From positions 38,823 through 102,822 of the forward strand of contig JAECUM010009686.1 in NCBI GenBank assembly GCA_016617855.1: 64,000 bases of DNA, in the 5' to 3' direction. The notes under the pieces are model-generated. The model worked only from the letters and a program-made list of their open reading frames with translations. It was not told the origin of the DNA and searched no databases. Position 1 is the stretch's first letter. Each line of letters starts with the position of its first letter. This DNA is from Megalonaias nervosa. Lineage: Eukaryota; Mollusca; Bivalvia; Unionida; Unionidae. Positions 49,831-58,721 of this stretch are shown one piece after another. Both the position numbers and the translations under genes were made by a program.

Positions 49831-50656
49831 CTTATGCATCAATCATTATATTTTCTCACCAACAATTAATCATTAATTTTTGTAAAAACAAAATGGGAAT
49901 ACGGTATTTTCGATCTTTTTTGCAAATGTAAATCTTCTTAGTGGAAATTTTATGTCCGATAATTTAATGAATTTTTCAAATAATACAAAGTGATATGTAC
50001 GAAAAATTATGATACATTTAAATAATTATTATTTTGATAACTGGATTGTATATGAAAAATTAAAGGGTATGAAAAATTACATAAAATACGGTATTCAGCG
50101 CAGATCCAAATTTAATTAATGATCCTTCTGGCAAGCTAAATTATCCATATGAAAGAATTATAGATGTTTATTTTCCAAGTATACTCGCAGCATGGAGAAA
50201 AATAATTCCACAGCTAAGCATCTTAAAATACAATAACGATCCATACAACGAAGGCCGTCACATTTCGCCAGGAATCTTTAATATAACATCAACGATCGCT
50301 GTCAATCTAGTATGTGATGTCATTGATGGCAGTTATCAAATTGACACTGAAAAATCCAACCAAGCTCAGCAGGGATACGTTTTATATTCATTTACTCCTC
50401 AAGTTCCACCAGGGTATTTGATTGTATCAGAACTGATTAATCCCGTTTATCTTCGAGTTTATAGTCCGTGGTTATCACGGATAAATTTTAAATTAACTGA
50501 TCAACGTGGACATTTACTAGATCTTAGATCGGAAATACTGCATATAAATCTGTATGTGAAATCATCATAGCATCGCTATGTGTCACGGCGTTCGAAGAAG
50601 CAAAAAAAAAATAAATATAATCAGGGATAAAATAAATACTTTTTTGTATTGTAATT

Positions 50657-51127
50657 TCAGTACTCCCATGGATTCTGCTTAGCCATTACCATAGTCACTA
50701 ATCCAGTATTATCTTCACTATCACTGCTACTTTCACTAGTAACAGCAACCCTTTCAGATTCTGTCATTGACATAATCTTTCGCAGTTGTATAACACGACT
50801 GTTCATTACTTTTCTCGTTTCATATTCACGAGATAATTCTAGTCTTATTTTTTCAATAGCATTTGCGAGTGAAATAAATTCTTTAACTTAGTATTATCAA
50901 CCTTTGCTAAAGATTCTATCATCGATCGATAAATTAATTTCATAAATATATAATCGGATGGTAGTGTATATCTGTTTTCAGTTTTTCGTTGTTGTAACGA
51001 TTCAAAATCACACATGTTTTTCTGATGATCAAGTTCATCAGAGAGTTTTATACCATCATGTTGTAGTTTTTCAATTGCATCAATAACAGCATTGATATTT
51101 TCATGATTAATTATATAAAAAGTCGTT
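50657..51127 (-). pseudogene. Coiled-coil protein gene of the Polinton-like element, frameshifted
   Basis: Minus strand. The open frame begins near 51,127 with no clear ATG (INAVIDAIEKLQHDGIKLSD) and breaks at about 50,880. It then continues in another frame (AIEKIRLELSREYETRKVMN, then VTSESSSDSED and KQNPWEY) to TGA at 50,657-50,659. It is charged and helical, with an acidic Ser-rich patch near the end. I do not recognise a family. It runs convergent with penton, 86 bp away. Confidence 0.6.
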
Positions 51128-51235
51128 TGTTTAAATAAATTTTATATTTCTGAAATCATTTCTAAATTTATTTCTGAATTAATTTATTTCTGAATGGTTT
51201 TTTTTTTAAAAATAAATTCATTTTCTGAGTAAATT

Positions 51236-51600
51236 TCATGGGGTGATTACACGACCAAAGCTGAAGAAATCTAGCGAAATCCTAATTTTGATGGGGTAAT
51301 TGCACGACCGAAATTGAGGAATTCTGACGAAATTCATTGATTTTGATGGGGTAATTGCACGACTAAACGAAGAAATCTCAACAAATTTCACTGATTTTCA
51401 GTTTTTCATAAAAATAAAGTAATTTCAGAAATAATTATAAATAAAATAATTTTATGAAATATTCCGTAAAATTAAGAAAATAACAGCAAATCTGGGTAAA
51501 TTTATTGATTTTGATGGGGTAATTACACGACTGAAATTAAGGAATTTCAATAAAATTCATTGATTCTGATGGTATAATTGCACGACTAAATGAAGAGGTT
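51236..51600. repeat. Iteron-like repeats (five copies) in the element's leftward intergenic gap
   Basis: Five copies of GATGGGGTAATTGCACGAC with small changes start near 51,236, 51,290, 51,344, 51,516 and 51,568. Each is followed by AAA..GA(A)GAAAT and TTCATTGATTTT. The gap 51,128-51,690 has no gene. Regular spacing of ~54-57 bp within two clusters suggests protein binding sites or a minisatellite. Confidence 0.8.
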
Positions 51601-51693
51601 TCAGTAAATATACAAAATTTTCTGAATAAATATATTTCTGAAGATAAGAATAAAAAAATAATTAATTTGTAAAAACTACACAGATTACACGGG

Positions 51694-51930
51694 TTATTGT
51701 TCCTTGTGTATTCTAGCTCTTAATTTTTTTAATCGTCGCCGTGCACGTTTATCACGTGAAACAGGCATGACGGAACATAATCGCTGTGAGAATCCTCTTC
51801 CGTAAACTCTATCAGTGAATTCTACGGAAGTAATACCATTTTTTTCAGTAATCTTGACTTTAGTCCACGTAGGTAATTTATCAGCAATACAGATTTTATC
51901 ACTATCATAATTAAGTAAATTTGTATTCAT
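51694..51930 (-). CDS. Small basic protein of unknown function
   Basis: 78 residues, minus strand, ATG at 51,930. The first two thirds look like a small beta domain (WTKVKITEKNGITSVEFTD). The end is strongly basic (RDKRARRRLKKLRARIHKEQ), fit for nucleic-acid binding. It lies 21 bp downstream of the HNH gene in the same orientation, probably co-transcribed. No family is recognised. Confidence 0.5.
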   Translation of the reverse strand: MNTNLLNYDSDKICIADKLPTWTKVKITEKNGITSVEFTDRVYGRGFSQRLCSVMPVSRDKRARRRLKKLRARIHKEQ

Positions 51931-51951
51931 TATTAATTGTGTATCTTTAAT

Positions 51952-52467
51952 TTAACTGGCAGCATACCTAAATTTAATCTTCTGATTGAATTTGCTCGAA
52001 AACGCTGATTTGGTTATTTTTTCTGCAACACGTTGCAGAAGGCATAACAATATCAAAATACTAGCTGCATTCATCGATGGGAAAATTATTTCTTCACCTG
52101 TTTCTGCATTCGTAGATATGACTGATCTTGGAGAATTATTATTATAACCGGTTCTTCCTAATTTACAATTTTGACTTTGTGCAACAACACGTAAATTTTT
52201 TAAAGAATTATCTTTCGGGTCTGAATTGATGTGATCGATAACAAATCCTTCTTTGATTATCCTGTAAAAACACTCGTAGATGAATCTATGATAAAGATAT
52301 GTTTTATTTTTTCCAGTATTAAATGTGATATATCCAATATTAATAATAGATCCATTAATTGGTCTCTTTGATTTACAGTTTCTAATTATGCCATTACGAG
52401 ATGCCTCGTAATTCTTAATGATAGGATGCTTCACAAACTCATTCTGCTCATTTATATATAATATCAT
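51952..52467 (-). CDS. NUMOD-HNH endonuclease (homing-endonuclease type)
   Basis: 171 residues, minus strand. Residues ~15-60 are NUMOD4/HNH_3-like (YEASRNGIIRN ... LYHRFIYECF). The HNH core is at ~60-92 (H60, VIDHINSDPKDNSLKNL with H79 and N89). Residues ~113-168 are a NUMOD1-type DNA-binding module (ISTNAETGEEIIFPSMNAAS ... FRYA). Such proteins nick or cut specific DNA and are frequent freeloaders in phages and giant viruses. The segment at ~136-148 (ILILLCLLQRV) does not look like NUMOD1, so two compensating frame changes may lie there. It stands alone as a gene and is not inside an intron. Confidence 0.8.
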   Translation of the reverse strand: MILYINEQNEFVKHPIIKNYEASRNGIIRNCKSKRPINGSIINIGYITFNTGKNKTYLYHRFIYECFYRIIKEGFVIDHINSDPKDNSLKNLRVVAQSQNCKLGRTGYNNNSPRSVISTNAETGEEIIFPSMNAASILILLCLLQRVAEKITKSAFSSKFNQKIKFRYAAS

Positions 52468-52569
52468 TCTTTTAAATGGTTATTTTGAAATCTGACCAGA
52501 TAATCCTCTTTGGTTTTTAACGGAGATACTGATGGGCTATATTTCTTATCGTAATACCGTTTTGACTCA

Positions 52570-52770
52570 CTATTTCTTACCGCCGCATTGTACACTCAAC
52601 TGAGTTTTTCCTCGTACACCAACACCGCACTGAATACAAGGTTTCGGTCCTATACTTCTTCTACGAAAACTCTGCATATGATATCCACAGAATTCTTCTA
52701 CGCATGGTTTATTACAACGAAATGAAAATCTGATCATCAACCAATTGCATTTGTTATTTGCTTGTACCAT
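52570..52770 (-). CDS. Small Cys-rich (zinc-binding) protein
   Basis: 66 residues, minus strand, ATG at 52,770. Cysteines and one histidine are paired as CNWLMIRFSFRC, C..EEFCGYH and CIQCGVGVRGKTQLSVQCGG, consistent with one or two zinc sites. Similar short proteins accompany Polinton-like elements in invertebrates as I recall. It starts divergently from the PolB gene, so the short gap 52,771-52,820 probably holds promoters for both. Function is unknown. Confidence 0.55.
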   Translation of the reverse strand: MVQANNKCNWLMIRFSFRCNKPCVEEFCGYHMQSFRRRSIGPKPCIQCGVGVRGKTQLSVQCGGKK

Positions 52771-52821
52771 TATATTATAATCAAAAATCTAATTAAATAT
52801 ATCTGTCTTAATTATTATGTG

Positions 52822-55408
52822 CAGGAATTTAAGAGATTATCTGTAACTGAACCCTCTAGAGCAAGATTTGATCTTGATAAACTACCAAAATCCAAATCTA
52901 AATATTCAATGCAAGATCTAGCTTTGATAAATAGTGATATAACCGATCGTATTCGTGAAGCTAAGAAGGACTTTTACAACGATTGTGCTACTCATACCTG
53001 GTCGACATTCAGAATTAGGGACGTTCTTGATACTAGAATAAATGACGAACGAGGAAGAAGTATCATCAATTACCTCGAAAATCAGCGATATATTATTCTG
53101 ATCAAATTTATTGTGCAGACGGACGATATTTGGATTATCCGTGATAAACGTGAACCTGTCAGAGTAACACAATCAGGACAAACTGTTACATTGGATAAAA
53201 ATCCAGGCCCGGTGTACTGACTGGTATTGATAAACCGTATTATGAACAAGCATATCCTGTTACCGCAGTTATCAATGCGATATATCCGTTAACTGATAAA
53301 CCCAGCATTGAAAATCTTAAACCGATGAAATTATCGAGGTTAAATTGTGTAGCTGAGCGAGTTATGGAACACTTTAAGAAAGCAATACGTGGAAACGGTT
53401 TAACAGATCTGAGACGTACAAAAATAAATACATGGGCAGAAACAGTTAAGAATACCGGAGCGTCCATTAAGGATGTCGCTGAACTAGAAAAAAAAATTAA
53501 AATTTCCAATAACAGTAAGAACACTAACCGGAGAGATTTTATATGCGTCAAAATACACATCAAGAGGTGCTCCAATAACAATCATTGATCATAATGCACA
53601 TGCATGGACTAATGCTGTAACAATATTTCCACGAGATAGAACAGTCAGATTTTATAACGATTATATATTCGATGCTATCAGAAATATCAGTAAGAATGAT
53701 CCTTGTATCTGTTTGGTTATTTCAGAGTTCAGAATCCGTGAATTATGATCAATTTGTAAAACCTAACGGAGAGATTTACCGTAAAGAATCTCTCCATGAA
53801 GAAATGAAGAATCTTGCATTGCAATATAATTCTGATGATGTTGAAGTTGAACGATTATTGAATAATTGTTTTACAGTTCCATCAGTTGCTGCTCACTTCG
53901 CTCAGGAGAAAAATTCATGGAAGCCAACACGATCAGAATTCCTTGAAGATATTCAGCATAGTTGTTTCGAATATGGACATGGCGGATTATGGAATTCCAA
54001 ATACGATCATCATAAAGTTATATTGGTTGATATGGTGGCGTGTTATCCTGGAAGTTTTCTTGGATACGGAGAATGTTCTGAATATTTTAAGTGATTTGGA
54101 CATCCAACACATGAAATGACCAGAGTTGCAATAAATTGACCTCTACCTGCTTTTGATTTAACTGGATTTGCTTGTGTAAAATCATTTAAGTTTTTGCAGA
54201 CGAATATTGGGTTCCAATAGTGCTATTACGATACATGCTTGATACTGGAATCTTAGTGTCGTTGGACGTAAGTGAAGCTATTATATCAGATCATCCACAG
54301 AAACAAGTTTGGTTACCACAACAAAAGAATATTCACCGACAGATCCAGATGAAGATTGGGATAAAATTGATTATGAAAATAAAGTTGCTAAAGATCTCAG
54401 CAGAAAAATAATTGGTAAATTTACTCAGGGTGGTTCATATGATCATAAACGACTTTGTGCAAGATTAATCATGGATGATGCTGAGTTAGATTTTATAATT
54501 ACTGATACAACGGAAAAAAACACATTTGTGAGTCGAAGTAATGCCTATTTATTAGACGGAATTAAATTAGGTACGATTGTGAGTTATATTGATGGTGAAT
54601 CACCGCAATTCACTCATTTAAGATCCTATATGCTCGCTTACATTTCTATAAATTTATTATCCATGATAAATAGATTTCCTCGTTACGCTGTCAGAGTTGC
54701 CACGGATTCGTTTTATATAAATAGCGCTTATACAGGTTTGGTAATACCATTACTCGGTAATAATGAGTGGGAATCATGGAGAATAAAACAAGAAAATATA
54801 CTTAGTTATTCTGAATCAGCAGACGTTGAGATCAAAGAAATATATTACGGAAATGACAATCAAATACCAGTATCAACAGCACCATCTGTATTTGATCCTG
54901 TGGCTAGACATAAAACCATTTATCTCAATGGTCCTGGAGGTTCTGGTAAAACAACGCCTGCCATTGAATTATTTCATCAGAGTTCAGATATGATTGTGTT
55001 GACACCTACACACAGACTAGCAAGAGAAATAAAACAACGAGAAATAAAATCATGTACATATCATGGTTTCTTCAGATGGTGTGGAGATACGTGGACACCT
55101 GAGCGAATGGGTGAGAAATATATTCCTAGAATTATCATCTGGGATGAGATTTGTACGGTGTCGTTAGAAACACTAAGAATATTTCTTAATTGGTTATTAA
55201 CGAAAACGAATTTATTATGACGCTAAAACAACAACAGAATAATCGTTGTATAATTTGTAATTGTCACATGTTGTGGAAGTATTCGAGTAATAATCCAAAA
55301 CAATTTACCGTGGATAGAATTGATAGTGATCTTGGTCATACATGTGGTAATGTCATATTGACATGTCTTGAATGCAATCGACGTCGGGGCGCCAGTTTAC
55401 AGAAGTGA
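52822..55408 (+). pseudogene. DNA polymerase B - SF1 helicase - HNH fusion gene, broken and internally deleted
   Basis: Replication protein of the element, read in pieces. At 52,822-53,220 lies an N-terminal domain (FKRLSVTEPSRARFDLDKLP). At ~53,221-53,560 is LSRLNCVAERVMEHFKKAIR and then VAELEKKIK; near 53,590 is DHNAHAWTNAV; and at ~53,720-54,094 is PolB motif A (LVDMVACYPGSF). Stops lie between 54,095 and 54,300. At 54,309-55,220 come motif B-like KDLSRKIIGKFTQGG, motif C VRVATDSFYI, then helicase Walker A GPGGSGKT, TPTHRLAREIK, TYHGFFRW and Walker B IIIWDE. After FLNWLLTK the helicase stops abruptly, and an HNH domain follows in another frame (CIIC, FTVDRID, CLECNRRRG; to 55,408). At least four frame changes plus a large deletion have destroyed it. 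Confidence 0.88.
55218..55408 (+). pseudogene. HNH domain remnant at the C-terminus of the polymerase fusion
   Basis: Open frame with CIICNCHM, TVDRIDSDLGH, GNVILTCLECN: two CxxC pairs holding one zinc and the His-Asn core, the HNH_5/McrA-like layout. In related fusions this domain closes the polymerase-helicase protein. Here it directly abuts the truncated helicase. Its last 12 bp overlap, tail to tail, the 3' end of the integrase gene. Confidence 0.75.
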
Positions 55409-56365
55409 ACGCGGTGGTAATTGTGTGTCTTCAGGAATTACTTGTAATTGTTCATGTACAAATCCACGCTGAGGAGCAGTTGAATCTAGTCTGTAGATTG
55501 CTGGTCTACCCGTGGATCTAACCATGTTAGAAATTTTATGTGTAGTCACACTCCAGATAGGATCAGTTGCTCTTTTTGCACCTCCTTCGATTTCACCGGG
55601 TTCATATAAATATCTGATGGTCACATTACTTAACACTGGCTGTTTTGAAAAGTCACGTCGTTGTACAGGTATATATTTTTTTGTGATCGCGACGGTGAGT
55701 TTCATAGAAGTTGCACGAGTAATTTAATTATTTAATGCAGCTATCACACTAGATAATCTTGCAACCCATTCACGAGATCTCGTATCTACCTGAATTATTT
55801 CCTTCGCATACTGGTATCCAAATAACCGCTCAGCGAGTGTTCGATTAAATCGTTCAACTATTGCCTGATCACGATGAATTGCGGTGTGTCCTCGTCTGAT
55901 TTTGACATTATGTTGCTTCATCAGCGATGATACTTCACCGAGAAATTCTTTGCCAGGATCAACTTGTAGCAACTGTGGCCATCGTAATGGTCCTTGTTGA
56001 TAAATTCGTTCAAATGCAGATGCTATTTCATGTGTTGTTTTTGTTGATAATGGTTCTGCTTCTTTATATCTACTTGCAACGTGAACAATAGTCAATGCGT
56101 ATTTGTATGTGCTTGACTGACGTCCACGTGTTTTAATAGTATCATGTAAAAACAAAATATCTGCTTGATGAACCTCATTGGGAACGCTGACATCAAAATA
56201 CGCGTACAGAATTTTTTTAGGTGGACGTAGATAGATTTGCCATATTGCCTGTCATGCTAACCACGCTACAGCAACAGCACGTGAGACTTTTGCTGCTTCA
56301 GCAAGTTTACTAATCGCTGCTCTGCCCTTTCAATATCCTCTTGGGCTATAATAAACAGATTCCAT
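55397..56365 (-). pseudogene. Polinton-type retroviral-like integrase with three in-frame stops
   Basis: Minus strand, one frame of 323 codons from ATG 56,365 to the stop at 55,397. No frameshift is seen. Three stops interrupt it: two TGA near codons 12 and 37, and one TAA at 55,724-55,726. The N-terminus reads ESVYYSPRGY and KGRAAISKLAEAAKVSR. The DDE core is visible: Asp in VHQADILFLH, Asp in LQVDPGKEF and Glu in HRDQAIVERFN, with the usual ~35-residue D-E spacing. The C part has IRYLYEPGEIEGG and GFVHEQLQVIPEDTQLPP, an SH3/chromo-like tail. The enzyme inserts the linear element into host DNA. The catalytic residues remain, so loss is by stops only. Confidence 0.92.
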
Positions 56366-56380
56366 TATAATAGTTATATA
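56366..56380 (-). promoter_or_regulatory. Pre-ATG AT motif of the integrase gene
   Basis: On the minus strand ATATAACTATTATA directly precedes the integrase ATG. It resembles the motif seen before the virion genes, in a diverged form. Confidence 0.35.
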
Positions 56381-56381
56381 A

Positions 56382-56883
56382 TTAATTACCAGCCCCTAGC
56401 ATTATTTTACCTTTCATAGCAGATTTTACTAGAAAACTAGCGAATTTTTCTTTGAGAGATTTATTCTTTATAAAATTTAACGCGTGAATCAATTTTACAT
56501 CTGCGAGATGTCTTTGTTGTAAATCATTACTCTTATACGCAACATCATGAATATGACACGCTTGATCAATCGCATTTATTGGGTATTCTCCTGGTTTTGG
56601 TTGATTTTGATCAAGTCGAATATCAAGTCGAGTTCCAGGACCACAGTAATTATATCCTGGTAAGTGTTTTTCTCCGGGATAGTTTGCCCACGGAGTTCTT
56701 GGTAATTTTCCTAATGAAGTAGCAACATCCCCGCCATTTCTCTTTGACTGAATGAATTTGTATTTCTTCGTACCACATTTTTCACACTTACCTGTCAGTG
56801 CGCGTCTATTATTTTTTTGTTACCACTGTCGCTAATTCACTGGTGGGGGTGGATACCTTACATGGAACACAATATAAATCCAT
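56382..56883 (-). pseudogene. Zinc-ribbon + phospholipase A2 protein (parvovirus VP1u-like), one frameshift
   Basis: Minus strand, ATG at 56,883. The N part has CVPCK and, after a frame change in an A-rich run (about 56,806-56,819), CEKCGTKKY: two CxxC pairs, a zinc ribbon. Then LPGYNYCGPGTRLDIRL (calcium-loop YxGPGT) and DQACHIHDVAYK (catalytic His-Asp of secreted PLA2 folds) follow, with a helical basic tail to TAA at 56,382. Viral PLA2s of this type (parvoviruses, some adintoviruses) open endosomal membranes during entry. Both catalytic landmarks are preserved. It lies just upstream of the integrase on the same strand and its ATG overlaps the divergent ATPase start region. Confidence 0.85.
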
Positions 56884-56896
56884 GATATTTATTATT

Positions 56897-57568
56897 ATGA
56901 ATATAATTGATTTTAAAGCAACACGAAAACAAGAACCAATCAAGCATCATCCAGTGTTACCGAATTCTGTTAGGATGATATTAATTGGACCATCTGGGTC
57001 TGGTAAAACACAGTTATTACTTAACTTGATAATGAGACGGCTCAGGTGGGATAAGTTATATTTGGTAGCTCCATCCGTAGATGATCAACGATGCTATGAA
57101 GTTCTTAAAGACTTTAATGAAAATGCAAAATTGTTATATGAAAACGAAGACAATGTCATTGATTTTATTACTGATATTGATGAAGCTCCATCTGTAGATG
57201 ATTTGGATAGAAGTATTAATAATCTCGTAGTATACGATGATATCATGCTTGATAAACAATCAAATCCTGCCCGGATATTTTACAGAGGCAGACATAAAAA
57301 CACAGACGTGATTTATGTTACCCAGCGTTATACACAAATTCCAAAGGTGATCAGAGATAACTGCAATATTTTTGTTGTGTTTAATGGAGTCGATACACAT
57401 ACGCTGCGAAATATTCATCAAACTTGGTGTTCAGGCGACATGGACATGATTAAATTTAAAAATTTCTTTTCAAAAGCACAAGCTACCCCACACGGATGTA
57501 TCACAATAAATTTACATGATCCTAGATCGACGTATCGCATAGGTATCGATACAATTTTTGGTCCTTGA
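56897..57568 (+). CDS. A32/FtsK-like DNA packaging ATPase, intact
   Basis: 223 residues from ATG 56,897, which gives MNIIDFKATRK. An in-frame ATG at 56,882 is possible, and anything longer runs into the divergent PLA2 gene. Walker A GPSGSGKT at residues 31-38, Walker B LVVYDD at ~110-115 and a sensor-like VTQRY at 141-145. The family pumps the genome into the capsid in Polintons, adintoviruses and giant viruses. Full length for the family and undamaged. It is the rightmost gene; 57,569-58,721 is non-coding. Confidence 0.92.
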   Translation: MNIIDFKATRKQEPIKHHPVLPNSVRMILIGPSGSGKTQLLLNLIMRRLRWDKLYLVAPSVDDQRCYEVLKDFNENAKLLYENEDNVIDFITDIDEAPSVDDLDRSINNLVVYDDIMLDKQSNPARIFYRGRHKNTDVIYVTQRYTQIPKVIRDNCNIFVVFNGVDTHTLRNIHQTWCSGDMDMIKFKNFFSKAQATPHGCITINLHDPRSTYRIGIDTIFGP

Positions 57569-57632
57569 TGCTATCAGCGGAGGAAATAACTCTGTCAGGT
57601 AAACGACAGAATAATTAAGCAGTTATTTACCC

Positions 57633-58457
57633 CTTGACTAAGTCAAGTATATAGCGTAACCTATATCTTAACTGCGCAAATGAATACATATACATAACTG
57701 CCTCAGATCGTCTGCATGCACATTCACCGCAGTTATACAACATGTAGAATCAGTAATTGTATCTGTGTTTAGAGAAAATACCTATGAAAAAAAGTACTTA
57801 CTCCATTGATAAAAATCTCAGCCCCTTGACACAGTCAAGGATGTAATCACGGATACAGTGAATATCTCTGTGTGAATGAACAGCACATATATATAACTGC
57901 GTATTGCCTGGAGCAGATTGCAAACTACATCAGTATTGATTTATGCGAGTCATTTCATTTCCTGTACATGTGGTTCTCGGGACTGCAGCATATTTTAATC
58001 AAGGCGAAATGTGTAAGATTGTTATAGATTTCGCGATTTATTTTATATTTTATTCAGAATCCGCTGAGTATGTACTAATCACCTTTGACTGAGTCAAGGG
58101 GAATTTCCTGCTTAGGTAACTATATGATTATTTTTTAAACGTATATTTATAACTGGAGCTCATGGTCCAGTGGTAACGCTTCTGACTCTCCTACTTGAGG
58201 TCTAGGGTTCGATTCTTCGTAACGGACATATTGTCGGAGGTGGCGATCCGATGCCAATTTTTCTAATATAATTGGGCGCCGCCAGCAGCCCAAGAGATTC
58301 CATGTACCCCTCACCACGCCAAACAACGTGGTGTGTGCCATTTTGCACTCCCCCCGGGGTTGGGGGGGGTTTACATGAATTCGATATGCCTAGACAGCCC
58401 TCTGAATTTCTAATATTTCGTTTCGGACATTAGGAATTCGCATTGACTATGTCAATG
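57633..58457. promoter_or_regulatory. Four TTGAC..GTCAA palindromes in the right arm
   Basis: Palindromes are CTTGACTAAGTCAAG at 57,633-57,647, CCTTGACACAGTCAAGG at 57,824-57,840, TTGACTGAGTCAA at 58,085-58,097 and CATTGACTATGTCAATG at 58,441-58,457. The first two are followed by related ~190-bp sequence containing 'cagttat' and 'taactgc'. Candidate binding sites of a dimeric protein, possibly for replication or silencing. Confidence 0.7.
58157..58340 (+). mobile_element. tRNA-derived SINE (family B) inside the Polinton right arm
   Basis: The head reads GAGCTCATGGTCCAGTGGTAA (A box about 58,163-58,177) and GGGTTCGATTC (B box 58,205-58,215). A non-tRNA body follows, ending in 'aacgtggtgtgtgccat'. 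The head is nearest to Glu/Gly/Asp tRNAs by eye. A real tRNA is unlikely because the acceptor ends do not pair and no mature 3' end is seen. Confidence 0.65.
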
Positions 58458-58721
58458 GGGGGGGGGGTGTCTATGTGCTGGCGCCCCAAAAATAAACAGC
58501 AGGGTGATGTGAGCTTGTGACCTTACTGAAGGGTACCCCACACAAGGACATTAAGAACAAAAAAATCTCATAAAGTGCCAGTGGGCTATAAGAAAAGCCT
58601 TAACCATGAAGAGTGCCACATTGATCAAAGAATCAATGTTAGGACTCTTAGGACTTTATGGTAAAGGCTTTACTGGTCAATGAAGGGACCGTCATAACTG
58701 CCGTTTATTTTTATTCAGAAA
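58341..58721. other. Right-arm non-coding DNA with G-runs
   Basis: It contains C6-GGGG-TT-G8 at about 58,350-58,370, an 11-G run at 58,457-58,467 and several short inverted repeats (for example 'aaagccttaacc' and 'ggtaaaggcttt'). No reading frame is supported. Confidence 0.6.

Larger units (their letters stand above)
48089..50091. mobile_element. 2.0-kb TA-flanked non-autonomous transposon inserted in penton
   Basis: The left end CCGTATTTTATGTAATTTTT is matched by the inverted right end, with TA on each side (48,087-48,088 and 50,092-50,093). Subterminal copies of GTACGAAAAAT occur at both ends. The inside has a GA run, a TG/CG run, a protein-like 50-codon stretch (48,787-48,942) and a further MITE. 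No transposase is present. TA duplication suggests Tc1/mariner-type mobilisation. Confidence 0.85.
47376..50570 (+). pseudogene. Penton (minor capsid) protein gene split by a transposon
   Basis: The N part (47,376-47,951, 191 codons) has SSTNPKFSINFPTAIPVSEI, SIPMGSYQIDQINEEF and SIRSVLGW, hallmarks of Polinton/adintovirus penton. A related open stretch in another frame continues to about 48,086. Then comes a 2,003-bp TA-flanked insertion (48,089-50,091). The C part resumes at 50,094 without a start and ends at TAG 50,568-50,570. It shows FTPQVPPGYLIVSELINPVY, FKLTDQRGHLLDLRSE and HINLYVKSS, the last strands of the penton jelly-roll. Penton forms the capsid vertices, so this copy cannot make a complete capsid by itself. 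Confidence 0.85.

Noticed and set aside
58156..58230. A genuine tRNA gene
   Set aside because: A and B boxes are good, but acceptor stem pairing and a proper 3' end are not evident and a SINE body follows.
58147..58341. 64-residue minus-strand frame
   Set aside because: It is the complement of a tRNA-derived SINE head and body, a common source of false ORFs.
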